Assembly: GCA_015039365.1 (NCBI GenBank)
Contig: WION01000047.1
Span: forward strand, 186,001-250,000
DNA length: 64,000 nucleotides
Direction: 5' to 3'
Source: Amanita rubescens
Lineage: Eukaryota; Basidiomycota; Agaricomycetes; Agaricales; Amanitaceae
Part shown: positions 1 through 12,700 of the stretch, one piece after another
How the letters are laid out: every line of letters begins with the position of its first letter
How positions within the stretch are numbered: position 1 is the stretch's first letter
Program-made: the position numbers and the translations under genes
Notes under the pieces: model-generated
What the model was told of the DNA's origin: nothing
The model's database searches: none
The model's input: only the letters and a program-made list of their open reading frames with translations

Positions 1-205
1 TTGTCGAAGTGATAGTAGATGCTTTCCCGTCGATATATGATAGCCGGACTCCGCGCCATGATGTCACCGCCCTTCACTGAAAGATGTCCTTCACGCGCCA
101 AGTCTTGTGAAATGACATGTCAGGTTTGTGCCTCTTCAGGGCGTCATCCACCGTCTCACTATACCACAGGTTGCATATGTATTCAAGTTGCACATTCTTC
201 CTGCT

Positions 206-1166
206 TCATAGAGATAGACAAGACATATTGGATCGTTGGGAGGATTCCCCTTTGTCCCACGAAAGAGCAAGTGCAGAGGGTGCATCCAGTTTCATAGAAG
301 GTACAGGATGAGGCGCTACGTCGATACCCTCAGCTGGACAAATTCAATAAGAACGTACAAAGTGGCCAGTGAAGCACACTCACATGCGACGTTGGTGGGC
401 AATAGGATTTCTTGCGGTGTACGTGGATCTGGAATGAGGCCGTAAAGGGTCTATCCTCTTCGTGCGGGTTCTTTAAACTCTTCGTCTCTTGTTCTTGCAG
501 GAAACGAGCAGCATCATTTAAGAATATCTTGTTCGTTAGTAAACCCGCCTTAAAGAATTGATCCTGTTCGCTAGACTCCCTGTATTGTCTCGGGAATATG
601 GCAGCAAACTGACACTGGGTTACCATTGTGATTCATGACTGTGCGATTAATGTCGTCCAAATTTGTTTGTTACATTGACCAGGATACGCTCGAAATTAGC
701 AGTTGGCAGCACTTCTCCCGAGGAACCTGAAATACAGTTAGAAACGGAACGAAATGGTCAAAAGGCATGATACCTACCAGACGCTGATATTCCCCAAGTT
801 CTAGTGCGATAGCTGCGACATCGGATGCCAGAGCGGCGAATTCATCAAGAGGGCTCTGCGTATGACGAGCACAGCAAATAGCCGTCATTCCCAGGGTATT
901 AAATTCGTCTGCGGCACGGTCACTACGCTTATAACGAATAACGTCGTCGAAGCCATCACCATCATCTCGTACGGTGGATAGCTCAAAATCAATTTCCTCC
1001 CTTGGTCAAGCATGGTAGTTGCAGGATTGAATTGAAAGTAGTATTCCCGCACGTACCAGCTTAGCAGCACATGCCACAAATCACTTGCCAACCTACATAG
1101 GCTAGTACAAACAACGCCGGCATTGAACCGCCTCCACCCACACTCGGCACATATTGCCCGGAAACT
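206..1166 (-). CDS. Unidentified multi-exon protein (3' part; start not resolved)
   Basis: No long reading frame exists here, but exon-like pieces chain on the minus strand. One exon (1166-1057) ends at a GTACGT donor. The next runs from 1000 to about 774-778 and is rich in acidic and alanine residues, containing RYKRSDRAADEFNTLG. A third starts at 726. A fourth, inside 330-590, contains FFKAGLLTNKIFLNDAARF and ends before GTGAGT. The last appears to end at the stop at 206-208. The first junction is phase-consistent; later junctions need a choice between donors or acceptors. Composition is protein-like (balanced hydrophobic and charged runs), unlike shadow frames. I do not recognise the family. 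The 5' end may lie beyond 1166, where a cysteine-rich stretch continues in another possible frame. Confidence 0.45.
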
Positions 1167-1699
1167 CTATGTGACAGATCCGACGGCACGTCGGAATAGC
1201 TCTGAGCCTCTGACGACCTTCGCATTGGACTTTTAGATCCATGGACGAATCATCCAACGGCTCCTCCTAGCGGTTTCAAGCGTCCATTCTTTCCCCTTCA
1301 ACCCGACAAGTCCACGGCGTCCGTGAACCTCCCGCCAAGGCCATTTCAAAATTTATCCTCCGACGCGTTTCGAAAGCAATGCAGTGCCAGTCTTGGCCTT
1401 GGCAAAGGCTTGGTGTTCGAAGATTCATCAACCACACTAGCTTGCAATTGGGTACTATGCCATAAACAGAGAAAGCGATGAGATTGATCGACTAGCGCGC
1501 TGCTAGACGGGCTTGTAATACATAAATTTGCCAAGGCAATCTACGGCATCCCTTGGATCGAAGCTGGTAACTTGCGCTATGTAGAGACTGTCGCCTTGGC
1601 TCAGATGCGTGTTACCCGACGATATTCGCTTGATCAGCTGCCAAGTGATTCCTACATCTCGCTGAGCAACACAAATTACATCGCCAAGAAGGCTCGACG

Positions 1700-3330
1700 T
1701 TGATAACTATCCACGGCGGATAAGTAGCTCTGGCACGATTACCTAGTCTAGTCACTGGTCACGCCGGTCGGCCATCCGGTCATCTGTCCACCGCGGGCTT
1801 GTTTCACGATATGCATGTCAGATAAGCCAGTGTTATAGCGCTGTTAGGCATACTTCTGTAATGTTACGATGTCACCGCCAACGCCACTTATTCATTGCGG
1901 CAGTGGCATTCAAGTTGATGTCCGAATTGATATGGACAATCTCTCTAAAGAGTAATCCGTAGCTAAAATCCCGCAGGTGCATGGGGAACGGGGAAGGTTT
2001 GCGGGTGGTAAACTCTGATATACACATGGCAGTCTTGCCGTCGCGGACTCAATGTGTTTAATTCAGTTACTCAAGCCTGTAATACGCACGTTGGTTCCAT
2101 ACAAACATGGGAATTTTTTTGACGGGTTGAAGGCCGTAAACGAGAAGGGCATGCAGCCTCGTACTCTTCACAATCAGTAACGTCCGCGGAGGATTAACGT
2201 CTTATCATACAACGACGTTCCGGACGGTCGAGTCGCCTAAATCTTAAATCTCGTAAACATAGTCGCTGTCAATTCCTCTAGGTGATCTCGTACCACAAAC
2301 ATGTACGCGACGGTCGTTCCAAAGTTACGCCAAACATACGGGAGGTCATGTGGCTGGCGTCCCGATATCACCGTTGTGTGACATCTTATCCAGCGAACCA
2401 AAGGGTTTTCAGCATCAGTCACTTGACCAAGAACAAACCTTTTTGTGTTAGTGAAAAGACGCCACATCACTCCGGCATTTAGCATTCAAGTTCGCGGGAG
2501 AAGGCTAGTAGAGCGGGATCCACCAACAAATCATGTCTTTTGCGGCATACTTACAGCAGTGTCGGTCTTGCTTAACTTGAGTAGAACACCTCGAGGCTGA
2601 AAAGTAACTTCGCCTCTGGGGTCCTTAGCGGGAATAACATCAACGCGCTAGTAAGTTTGTGATGATTGTGATATCCGAAAGGTGCTGAGACCGTAGTGGG
2701 CCTGTGATGATGTTTTCAAGATAAGCGGCCGAATAACTCATATTACCGACGTTAGGGATGCACATACTGTCGGGATAAACGCGGGCTGTGAGGTGTGCAC
2801 TGCAGCGAAGCCTCTTGTCCTTACTGTCGTAGGACGCTTGAGAAGGAAAGGTATACCGTTGTTGCCTGTGGCCCAACGGGGTATCCAGGATCGGCTAGGA
2901 AACGTTCGCTCTCACGTCCTTATGTTCAAATAGCAAATACACACAAGTTCGTAGCAACAGAGATTTGGCGGGATGCGGCCGGCCGTCCCTGGACGCCCGC
3001 TTCCGCAGAACAGCCAAGGGTTGGGACTGACAAGGAAAGTGAGGCATCTGGGAAGAACCTAATTATTGTTAATTAGCAAAGACATAGCAATATCGTGGAA
3101 ATCTGGGAAGTGGGAAATCGATCGAAGGCACGACGGGCAAGCATCATTTGGAGATTAAGACGCAAATAAAACTCGTAACCTCCACGTCGCGGCAGCTTTA
3201 TCCAGATGTTTAGGTGATGATGGCATTGCAGTATGCAATTGGCCAGAGTTTCTGTTGTACTTATGACGGGAGCACCCATTGGGAAGGTGATGAACAAATT
3301 GATGGCGTGATAAGGCGAACGGCGACATAA
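1700..3330. other. Region without a resolvable gene; isolated exon-like pieces
   Basis: No chainable gene was found. On the minus strand, about 2550-2650 reads as a plausible exon (VDVIPAKDPRGEVTF...) that starts after a CTAG acceptor and ends exactly at a GTAAGT donor. The minus-strand frame at 2237-2485 also looks protein-like (WRLFTNTKRFVLGQVTDAEN). I could not join these in one phase. They may be remnants of a gene or of a highly intron-rich one. Nothing else was seen. Confidence 0.25.
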
Positions 3331-3861
3331 CTACGTCAGGGTCATTATCGACTCATACCAGATGGGAATAGATACCGAATCCATGTTGAGAAAAGTCGAG
3401 TCGCTGACTCCTGGGGCCAGACAAAGGGATGCGTGTTTGCTGCGGCGCTCGTTGTAGGCTTTATTCGTCCATTTCAGTACGTCATATGTAAATCCGTAAG
3501 AGTAGAAAGTAACAAAACATTGCTGCGCCCGAGAAGTTGATCTCATGTCATGTGAGGGCCAGGGACAGGATACATCAGATGTACCTGGGCCAGATCGTGT
3601 GGGGTAGAGACGGCAGCTTTAAAGCTTTCCAGACGATTAGAGAGCCCCAAGTAAAAATCAACTCGAGTTCCAGGGGTCTCAGAGTGAAAGACTGCTCTGT
3701 ACATTTGACGAAACAGGGGTCCGTCTGTAGATAAACGATGATTCGACAAGTCAAAAACATACTGGATGATCGGCGGCATCCAATACCAAATCCAGGTCCA
3801 CGTCAGCTCCACTTCCCCGCGTGCAGGGTTCAAGCACCCCAAACCCACGCATACACGTCAT
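3331..3861 (-). CDS. Small three-exon hypothetical protein
   Basis: Three pieces join in phase on the minus strand: 3861-3763, 3724-3585 and 3541-3331. The introns are a 38-nt GTATGT...CTACAG and a 43-nt GTACAT...GAG. The product is 149 residues, starts at an ATG 15 nt after an in-frame stop, and ends at TAG. The middle exon contains TFTWGSLIVWKALKLP-like hydrophobic sequence (actual motif FTWGSLIVWKALKLPSLPHT); the last exon is richer in Tyr and Ser. The introns are short for this genome and I do not recognise the family, so a chance join is possible. The first half could also be the end of a longer gene. Confidence 0.35.
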
Positions 3862-3899
3862 GAAAGGATCATGTCGTCAGGTGGAAGATGGATGTGGAG

Positions 3900-6800
3900 A
3901 AGGACCTATTGCCACACATCGGCCCCGGTCCGAACCCCGCAGTGAGAAGCCTTTCGACTTGAAGAAATGCGGATAATAGAGTCGTTTGCTGGCTTAGGGA
4001 AATACCAATGCATAGCGCCTGTTTTCCTCAGCATGCCACCTATGCAGCCCTTGATGGCTCCCGCGGCATCTATACCTTTCGAAGCTTAGTCCGTCCACTG
4101 ACGAACAGAACAACATACCCACTCACCGGAGGGTAGGTTCAGGTAAGGTCAACGTTTGTTGGTTAACTGGACCAGATACTACATCAACAGTTTTGTCCTC
4201 GCCGTGTGACGCAACCTTTGAAACTGGCCATGAGCAAGAGATGAGTCGATTTTTGGTAAGAGACAGACGACGTTCGTTCAGGTTGCTTGTTCTATATACT
4301 TAAGAGAAGCAAACTTCGAAACTCAAAAACACCCATGACCTGAAAAGAACACCTACAAACTGCGTTCAATTTAATGGTGACAGTAGGCGCCGAGGTGACC
4401 TGGATTTGGCTCTGTTTTCCCTACTAGTAATTGTCCAAACAACCGCGAACTTCAAATTGAAGTTCTACATATCGGCGCGGTGAATGGCTATTCTCCTCAC
4501 ATGCTCGTAAGTCGCTAAATCGAATCGTGGAAACACACGGGAAGTTGTCGTTAGAGAGGAGATTGGGAAAAGTAGATGATTACTCCGGTCCGACCTCCGT
4601 AGAAAATCAGACGAGCATGAAGCAACCGCATAGTTTGTTTTATACGGCAGACTAGAAGATATCCAAGTTGGTCAAGAGTATCAGGTTCCAGCAAGTAATA
4701 TTGACGTCTAGTATTGCATGCCCATCAGTTCGGGATGAGAGTCCGCCTCCGTCGCATTTGTATCGTCATCAAGGTCCTTCAACCATTGACGTTTTGTGCG
4801 AGATTACTATATATATTAGCAGCTAGCAGAGAATTCGGACGTTGAACGGTATTACTTCTGCGCTAATACCGTCTGGCAGCGTCATGAAGAATACCCCTGT
4901 CGGAATTGCGGGAGAAACAAGGTCAGCTCGATAAGGAAGCCTAAAGCAAGACCGTAAATCACACATGACGTGTAATTGGTACACAAGGATCGGACCTGGC
5001 GCGCTGGAACCAAGAGAACATCGCGAAAAAAACTCATTTCATTAGCTGCCACACGTACTTCAGTTTCCGGATTGACCACCCGATGGCCCACCGGCGCAAC
5101 CTCCCGACCAATTTCAGTTCGAAATCCGCACGTTTCATGTCCTCATACTGTTGAAACGGTCTACGTTCGCATTTCTCCATATGTGCACCTGCGTACTGGT
5201 CAATGCTCATGATGCTCGGTATTCGTCAGTGTCCGCATCTACGATTAGATGGAGTCAAAAGCCGATAGAGGACCCTAATTCAATAGCAAAATACCGTGTA
5301 GCCCCCGGCTCGCAAAGAGAAAGAGCTTTAAATGGTCGTTGCCCACCGCAAGATATATTGATCGGAATTTATGAAGTTTTGAAAATTGGTGATTCTGCAA
5401 TGACCAAAGTCAAAGAAACTGTGTAGCATAAACTTAAGTAACTACCACAGGAACAATAGCGAACAGGAGTGGGTCAGGTCAGAAAGGAAAAATCGGGGAC
5501 CGTTTGATCGCATCGCGGGAAGCGTCATGTTTTCGGGATCATTGTTTTGAGATTAAGATTCTGGTTTGAAAGACGGCCGCTTGGGATCCAAAAACGAGAA
5601 CATTATTTAAAGAGACGGCGAAGCTGACAAGTTGTCGACGGTACATATCCATGGTCCACATCGTAGCGCAGGAGCGTTGTGAGCCAACAACAACCTTGGC
5701 CCAGTTTCTCGTAACCATAGACCGGCTGGCAAGAGAGCTATATAGCGTGCATGTATAGTGGTACTTTGATTGTATATGCGGCGGGATTGCGATTTATTGC
5801 ACGTGCCAGAGGGACGAAGAACGGATCATTTGACTCGGATGATTAATACCTTCAACGTAGTGGCCGAACATGGCGGCGTATCCTTTAGGATGAGTTATAG
5901 TAGTGGCGCCATAACTTCGGTCTGTTCAACCGAATAAAGTTATCCCCTCAGACGTTGAATCTTCATTCTAAACTAAATGTCTTGCTTACCGTATCCATGG
6001 GCTGATTATTGTTGATACATTGTCATCGAATGGGTTTCTCCCGTGATCATCGAACAACTAATTGTACGGCTGTGCATGCTTGTTTCAACCCTAAGGATCA
6101 GTCGAATGACAAAAAAACTTACACGCCAATATCATGTAACCTCAAGTAGTATTTCTTTGTATTCTATCAATTGATCAACTTTGTAAACCGAAGTTGAGTG
6201 CCAAGGACGGGTGCCATCTAAACTCCACTACCGAGGGTCGAACGCCAGTGAAGACCAGCGCCGAGAGCCAAGCGTACTAGTCGTCATTATGAAATCTATT
6301 AAATTAGTGGACATCGTCGTGTGAGAGAAGAAGAGAATGGATCACTTACAATTGATCTCGTCTCGTTTCTTATGACCAAAAACGGTGCGTCCATTGAACA
6401 CCGAACATCGAGTCCGTAGTACAGACTCTGCACATTTACGGTGACGCGCACGTAGTAACAGCATAGTTACCAGAAGCAAGGCCAGCCAGGCGTTTGGTAA
6501 TGGTTGACGTTCACACCAACAGCGCGCAAACAAAAAAAGACATTACTTTGCTCGTAAACAAAGGGACATCTCTGACCCGGACTCGCAGACACAAGTTGGT
6601 GCATTCTACGAATCCGAACAAAAGAAGTTGAAAGAATCAAGTACGTGAGAGAATTAGAGGAGAAAAAGCGAAGTACGGATCATTCGTCAAACGCTCTATT
6701 TTCAAATTTCATCTATCGTCATAGAATGCATCGTCCGAACCCGCACTACACGCTCCCGGACCACGCAGGCTAGTGCGCTACGGTAGCTATACCAAAGCAA

Positions 6801-7260
6801 GGACCACACATCCGTTCTGTCGGCGCCCCCTCGGGGATTAATGCCCTCGAAATAAAGTTTCCCGCCGGACCCCCCTGGCCCCGCATCCACAACCAGGTGA
6901 CTAAGAGCCGACCAAACGCACAGGGGTAATCGAGGCTGACAGAGGTACCGACCAGCACCAGCATCACAAAAGGCTCAAAGCAACGTTCAATGTCAATCCA
7001 GCCACCTTGATAACTAAAGCCACCTACGTAATCGGCTCCAATCCGACCATACGCAGCTAACTTCCCCGAACGTACCTGAACCGAGGTGAGGACCAAGACG
7101 CCCAAAACGGGACAATAGGCCACAAAGATAAGCTAGGTCCGTTGGACGTCTAAACAATGAAGACGGGCATCATTCGTGCATATGACGCGCTAAGGGCTAT
7201 CACTTGAGGGTACCATAGCTAGCCAACTGCGGTGAACACTGGCAATGAGCAGCTGGTGAT
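3900..7260. other. Gene-poor stretch with unplaced exon-like segments
   Basis: No complete gene could be supported. The minus-strand segment about 4995-5150 is clearly protein-like (GREVAPVGHRVVNPETEVR) and lies between a possible GAG acceptor and a weak GTCCGA donor. The plus frame 5219-5426 and the minus frame 6770-7123 (hydrophobic start, Gly-rich) are weaker candidates. Base composition is even and homopolymers are rare compared with 16 kb onward. No tRNA, repeat array or transposon ends were recognised. Confidence 0.3.
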
Positions 7261-7676
7261 GTCGAGGCTTGAGCACTCCAGTCCCGCCACCAACTCGGGT
7301 GTCAAACCGGCCCGAGCAGGCATGTTATTCATACCTGACAACGACCAAAGCTGTGACCGGTGACCTGCCAACCTCCGTCGAATTTACAGAAGCACGCTCG
7401 AGGGAGACAAAAGGAAACGTCGACGTCATCGGAAGACGAATTCGAGGGAAACGGATCTCGACCGAGGGTTAATAATGATGCAACCGTTGTAACACATGAC
7501 AAGTCTGAAATGTACGTATCGAGAAAAAATCAAACGCCGGCTTCAAACTGACGTTGGGGATGGTTAGATGATGGTGCATATGATGATGATGATGATTTCA
7601 TCAGCGGTGATCATGCTCGTATTATCGATGGCTTCAAGTACATAAGCAATGCCCCAAACGTCAAACTGTGTCAGCG

Positions 7677-8174
7677 CTAGCGCATAGTCAAGGGATTGGC
7701 CGTTTCCGTACATCCGTTTTTGTCCGGCCGGAGCAGCAATAGGGTCCTGGAGCCCTGAGCTGGTGGAGAGATCTGGCCACGTTTTGGAAAAGTCACGGTA
7801 CCTTCCTGCTCAGTCGCGCCACGTTTTTTCTCAAATTCATTCCAATCCTCGGACTCGAGGATTGAGCATGCAAAGTGTACGTGAGCAACACGAGGATGCA
7901 TTTTAATTGCTACATGTATATGGATGTACTCTATTCCGCGCCAGTATGGCGGTAGGACTGGGTAGATGTCGTTACCCATTCGAACGCCATCGACTCCGCT
8001 AGCCACGTTGACTTGATCCCCAATTTCGATTGGTCCGCCAATAGCAACAGTTGATGATGATCTCGCCACCTCTCGCCACACAGGTAAGGCCACAACAGAG
8101 TAAGAAAAAAAAATTAAAATGGAGAAAAAAAAATTCTCGCATACACCCACAGTACTTGTGCACGCGTAGTCCAA
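7677..8174 (-). CDS. Probable 3' exon of an unknown gene
   Basis: The minus-strand frame ending at the stop 7677-7679 is protein-like over its last ~120 residues, with segments such as EIGDQVNVASGVDGVRMG and YIHIHVAIKMHPRVAHVHF. The first ~40 codons cover a T-rich stretch (8100-8135 on the plus strand is A-rich) that looks like intron, so the true exon probably begins near 8075 after a GCGAG or similar acceptor. An upstream exon may end at 8415 with the GTAAGA donor after SFVSGLRQ. The exon chain and function are unresolved. Confidence 0.4.
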   Translation of the reverse strand: MDYACTSTVGVCENFFFSILIFFSYSVVALPVWREVARSSSTVAIGGPIEIGDQVNVASGVDGVRMGNDIYPVLPPYWRGIEYIHIHVAIKMHPRVAHVHFACSILESEDWNEFEKKRGATEQEGTVTFPKRGQISPPAQGSRTLLLLRPDKNGCTETANPLTMR

Positions 8175-8934
8175 GTGACCAACTCATGATCATATCACAA
8201 CAGCGTTCCACTCTTGCACATTTTCACAGCTCACATGCGTGATGCCACAGGATGTGCCACGTATACAGCTGGGCATATGAGCTGCTCCCCATTAATGTGC
8301 ATACATTACTTAAGGTTCGCCCGGGACGCGCGGAACCGAGCTGCGAGGGCGAGCGCTATCGATAGCACTTGGCCTAAGATGCATGTCACGGAGTAAGGAT
8401 GTTCAGTTTCTTACCTGTCGTAAACCCGAAACGAAACTCGACTCCATCGCGGGCCCTGCGGTGTCGCGGGGGTCCGGACGTGGCGCACCCCGGCCAGCTC
8501 TGGCACTGGTCAATTCCAAAAAAGAAAAGTCTTTCCTAAAGGCGATGATGACTGAAACTCGGAAAATGATATCTCCAGCGCCGTTACTTATAGATAGAAT
8601 AGATAGAATTCTTTGTATTCTTCCAGGTAACCATGCGTAGTGTTCAATAAAATAATTCGGGTATGGTGCAGATATCGATAATAGTCCGAAAGAAAGGTAC
8701 AAGTGGATGAACGAACGTGTTAGGAGGATCGATAGTATCGTATCATGGGGTATCAATGTCATACTCATGAAGAACGCCTGATTGACGGGTATACAAATGA
8801 CTATCACCAGATTCCTGTTTGAATGTATATGCTGTTGCTACAAGGTTTTTTGCGATGGATTAACTTGCGTGGTTTTGCGTGAGGGGTGAAAAAGAAACAT
8901 GCAAGGGGGATATTTGGTATAGATGGTGGTTGAC

Positions 8935-9720
8935 TTAGAAACCTCCAAGGCAACCGTCCTCCTCCAACCCGAGAGAGGAAAATGAGCTGCATATTGACCT
9001 CGTTTTACTGCTGCCTTTTCTTCTCCGGCCACGATGATTTGGGCTCTCGCTGCGTCCGCCCTCGTTTCGTATCCGGTCGGGATCGCGGGAGCTATCGTAT
9101 CTCCGCTCACAACTGGGGCGGCGACGCCCGGCTTTTGACGAGACCTCTTCATCGTCTAGGAATGAGCGGCCCAGGGGCGGCGGCGAGGGGGAATAAGGCA
9201 GGAAAGAGAGCGCGGTGGCAGCGTCCACGGTCTTGTCAACTGAGCTATAATACGCGTCATGACGAGAGATGTTCACAGCGAGCCCATTAGCATTATAGGC
9301 GTTAAGGTTTTGGTGGGGAGGCTCGTAAAAAGGAGCTATGAAACCGTCCGACTCTTCCGACTCTGAGGAGAGGTCTGGGATGAGGGGAGGAGGGATAATA
9401 TCACATGGACGGGATAGGCCGCGAGGGTGGACAGCTTTAGTGCCATTGACGCGGTTTGGGGTGAGTCTAGCACCAAGAGCTTCTTCCCCAGAGTAATAGG
9501 TGCGTCCTGGACATCCGCGTTCTGGAAGAGTGCACGAATTTGGACCAATGACGATAGGCGAGCGGTCGTATGTGGCTGGGGAGTGGGCGGAGAAAATGCG
9601 AGTGAGGGATGTCGATGGGGGGAAGTGCACACCGTGGTGGGATGGACTCGGAGTAGGAGAAGAGGAGGGGTTATCGTGACGTTTGAGGATGGGTCTCGGG
9701 GGGACGGTGTAGTAGGGCAT
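8935..9720 (-). CDS. Conserved disordered Pro/Ser-rich protein (PPRPILKR family)
   Basis: A single open frame of 261 codons from the ATG at 9720; 22 more in-frame codons exist upstream, but the MPYY start fits better because PPRPILKR follows at once. The N-terminal third has the pattern PPRPILKR - HHGVHFPP - TYDRSPI - SPNSC/GPNSCTLPERG, which I associate with uncharacterised proteins conserved across Agaricomycetes. The middle is acidic-Ser (SSESEESDGF) and the C-terminus is Arg/Ser-rich, ending in LGLEEDGCLGGF. No enzymatic motif or membrane segment is visible, so the protein is likely disordered. The + strand frames over it are antisense shadows. Function unknown. Confidence 0.7.
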   Translation of the reverse strand: MPYYTVPPRPILKRHDNPSSSPTPSPSHHGVHFPPSTSLTRIFSAHSPATYDRSPIVIGPNSCTLPERGCPGRTYYSGEEALGARLTPNRVNGTKAVHPRGLSRPCDIIPPPLIPDLSSESEESDGFIAPFYEPPHQNLNAYNANGLAVNISRHDAYYSSVDKTVDAATALSFLPYSPSPPPLGRSFLDDEEVSSKAGRRRPSCERRYDSSRDPDRIRNEGGRSESPNHRGRRRKGSSKTRSICSSFSSLGLEEDGCLGGF

Positions 9721-9799
9721 TCGACCGAACAGTTGGGAGGAGTTGAACCATGGTGGCCGCGTTATATTGGCGGTGAGCACAAACACCTATCGTGTATTT

Positions 9800-12700
9800 G
9801 GTTCTATTTGTTGTTTGTCACAACACGTTCCAATCCGGATCAATACACTGCTCTGCGCCGAAACCGGCGTAAATCCCGCGCTCCTGTCCCAGCTGGGAAC
9901 GTTCTCAACCGCCAAGCTGCAACAAGCATATCGTGCCAAGATCTTGACGACAGATCCTATCCTCCCAATCCCCCCTCCTTCGGTTAACCCAATCCCTACC
10001 CGCCAAGCTCTGACTATCTTAGTACCCTCTTGGCCGCTCGGCCCTCCACTAGCTACGGACACCTTGGCTTTGGCTTTGGCCTTGGCAGCCTCTTCACGGG
10101 CCCATTACCCAACACGTAACTCTGCAGTCGCTCGTTATCGCAGTCCAATCAGAACCACAAATTTTCTTCCTTGCAATCTCGCCAACGTTGCTGATCATGT
10201 ACAATCTTGTGTGAGCGTCAGCTGGTACATACGGCATTATCATGGTATTGTTTGTTGATCGTTGTGGGGTACGGACTTATAAATTACTGCTTATGGTGAT
10301 ATATTATGATTGGATCATGTTCGGGACGTGGACTTGCCCAAAGGCTTTATTGTTCAATGTATGGGTCATTAGCGTCTGTGCTAGCTGTAAGGGATAATAA
10401 CTGAATCCCATCATGGTTCTCCTTGTCCGCTGGCAACAATGTCACGCCATACACACAATTCCAATACAACAACCACAATGTTCCCGTGCATCATGCGAAG
10501 ACACGCAGGCGCAGGCGCAGCCAATTCAACGCAACGCATCGGCACCTTGTGCGACTTCGTGGCAGGATTGCTTGCAGGGAAGAAGAACGTCTGTGTAACA
10601 GCAACACAGACCGCAAGGAATTCTGACTAGAAGATCGCTTGCCTCAGGGGGGCCAGTCCTGTGCCTGGTTGAATGGACGGCACCACAATATGCCGGTTGA
10701 TGATAGCATACTTTATTCCAACGTCACAGTTACCTTTTTTTCCCTGATCCATTCTTCTTGCTCTAGAAACAGTCTCAATTGGGGTTATGTAAAAAAACTC
10801 ACCGCTCACCGCAGACGACGGTCAAAATCCTCGGATTTGCGGGTGGAGAACAAGTTCGGTAGAGTTGGACAGGCCCCCACGTACTCGTTTCCACTCACAT
10901 ACCATACACAGAGTTTCAAAGGTCGGTACCGGCACCGGTGAACAAGAATGCGACCTACTACATAAACATTCAATATTCATTTACTTAAGTAATTGGCCAT
11001 TTGGGCTTCTCGGGTTCGCCTTAGGCTGGCACTTATGAAGATATCCCTCTCAGGATCGTTCCCAGTTGAGAACTATATTAATGGAGCATGGTTTAAACAT
11101 AGATTTGATTGAGCCTATCTGGTAATGTGTTAGTCTCTGTTAGTCTCGCCTTTACAGGGCTCATCATTGTCAGAATGTCTGCTGCGTGCGCCCGCTCGCG
11201 TGGCCCGGGTCCGGTGGACCTCCGCGGGACCTCGACCCAACTGTGAGACCGCCGCAAAAACGAGGGTGTCTGTCTAAACTGTAATCTCTTCAAGGGATAG
11301 TGCACGCTGGTAACCCGGTCGCCTGTTCCGAGGGTGCGTCGTGTGTGATTACGGCGTATTGCGTGCGTGCGTAAAGTATGTGTATGTGTGTATTGACCTG
11401 GCAACGCTGACACACAACAGGGCGGTAATTGATTTTGAGTACTTTTCGCTGCCCGTTTCGTTAACAGTAATACAGTAAATGGCAGCTCCACTTCTTAATC
11501 ACCTTTGCGCGCACTATGCCCATGCCCGATATGTGATATGTCAGGCAAGCGTGCGGCGTTGTTGAGGTAAGATACTGATAATGTGCATGCCTATCATGAC
11601 AAGTCCGATTCGCGAGCTTTGCTCTAAACTTGGTATATGGTTTCGGTTCCAGTCGCTGGAACGGGTACGCTCATCACTGTTGGGCGGAGACAGCGCGCCA
11701 CCACGGAATGAGCTGATTTCGCTGCGGACAGGAGACGCAGGGTGGCATGTCGCGTTAACGCTGGATTGTGTGATGCGATCCGGTGTCAACGGGGCGGGAA
11801 ATGGGAAACGTGAACACATGCGGGATTGTACCCATATGTATTATCTGCGTTATTCTTGACTTTTATATGTAGCACAAGTGGTGAGCGCTTACCTTGACAT
11901 TTATACCCTAAGTTTGCTGACCCGAGCAGCAAGATGGTGACAATGCGACACTTGATGTTGAATACTCAAACCGAAGGCCTCTTCGAATGATCTTCGCGGC
12001 AACGAGTAGAGCTTGACAATCCGCAGGTGAGTGTCAGCGGATATGCGACCTGCTGCGGGGATCGGCACCCAGGCCCGGCGAAAGCCACCTCTCCTCCAGA
12101 GCCTACCCCTCACTCCACTGTTGCTCTTTTTGTAACTTCATGATACGCATATGATATGTTATAAATTTATCCGTCTTGACCACGTTGTTCTCAGGCCAGA
12201 AGTTGTGCCCGTGATGTCGACACCCAAAAATACTTTCGCTTCGTCACTTTGCGCCATATAAGGAGGTGAGCCACAAAAAGCCTTTGCCTGTTTCGTCTAC
12301 TGCTGACGGACAAGAAGCATTACATTTGTCAGAACAGATAGAAGTGGAAGCGCTGATTTCATGTGAAGCTGCATACCGCAGGTACTGTCTAGTGCCGACG
12401 GTCGCTATCCTGTGTATTCCTATCCAGATAAAACTGTCACGTCTTTCAGTGGGAAATCTCATGCTTTCAAGTAGCATTATTCACGTTCCTTTGTATAGGT
12501 GCATTTATGAACCTGCTAAAGGGGTCAACCCACAACCGATGACCAGGTTTTCAATATATTGTTGCCATATGTGGGCGTCTTGCTCATGAGCCCCCAGAAA
12601 GTCTGGAATATGTTATGACCTCCTATCGGGGCCCAAGGAATAGGTAGTCCCCTGTTGCCGTAGGATAAAGATAAAAGTAGAATGTTTAATCTTGAGACCG

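Noticed and set aside
9427..10258. Two plus-strand frames of 186 and 171 codons
   Set aside because: The first is antisense to the conserved disordered protein; the second has no motif, no good start and no spliced partner.
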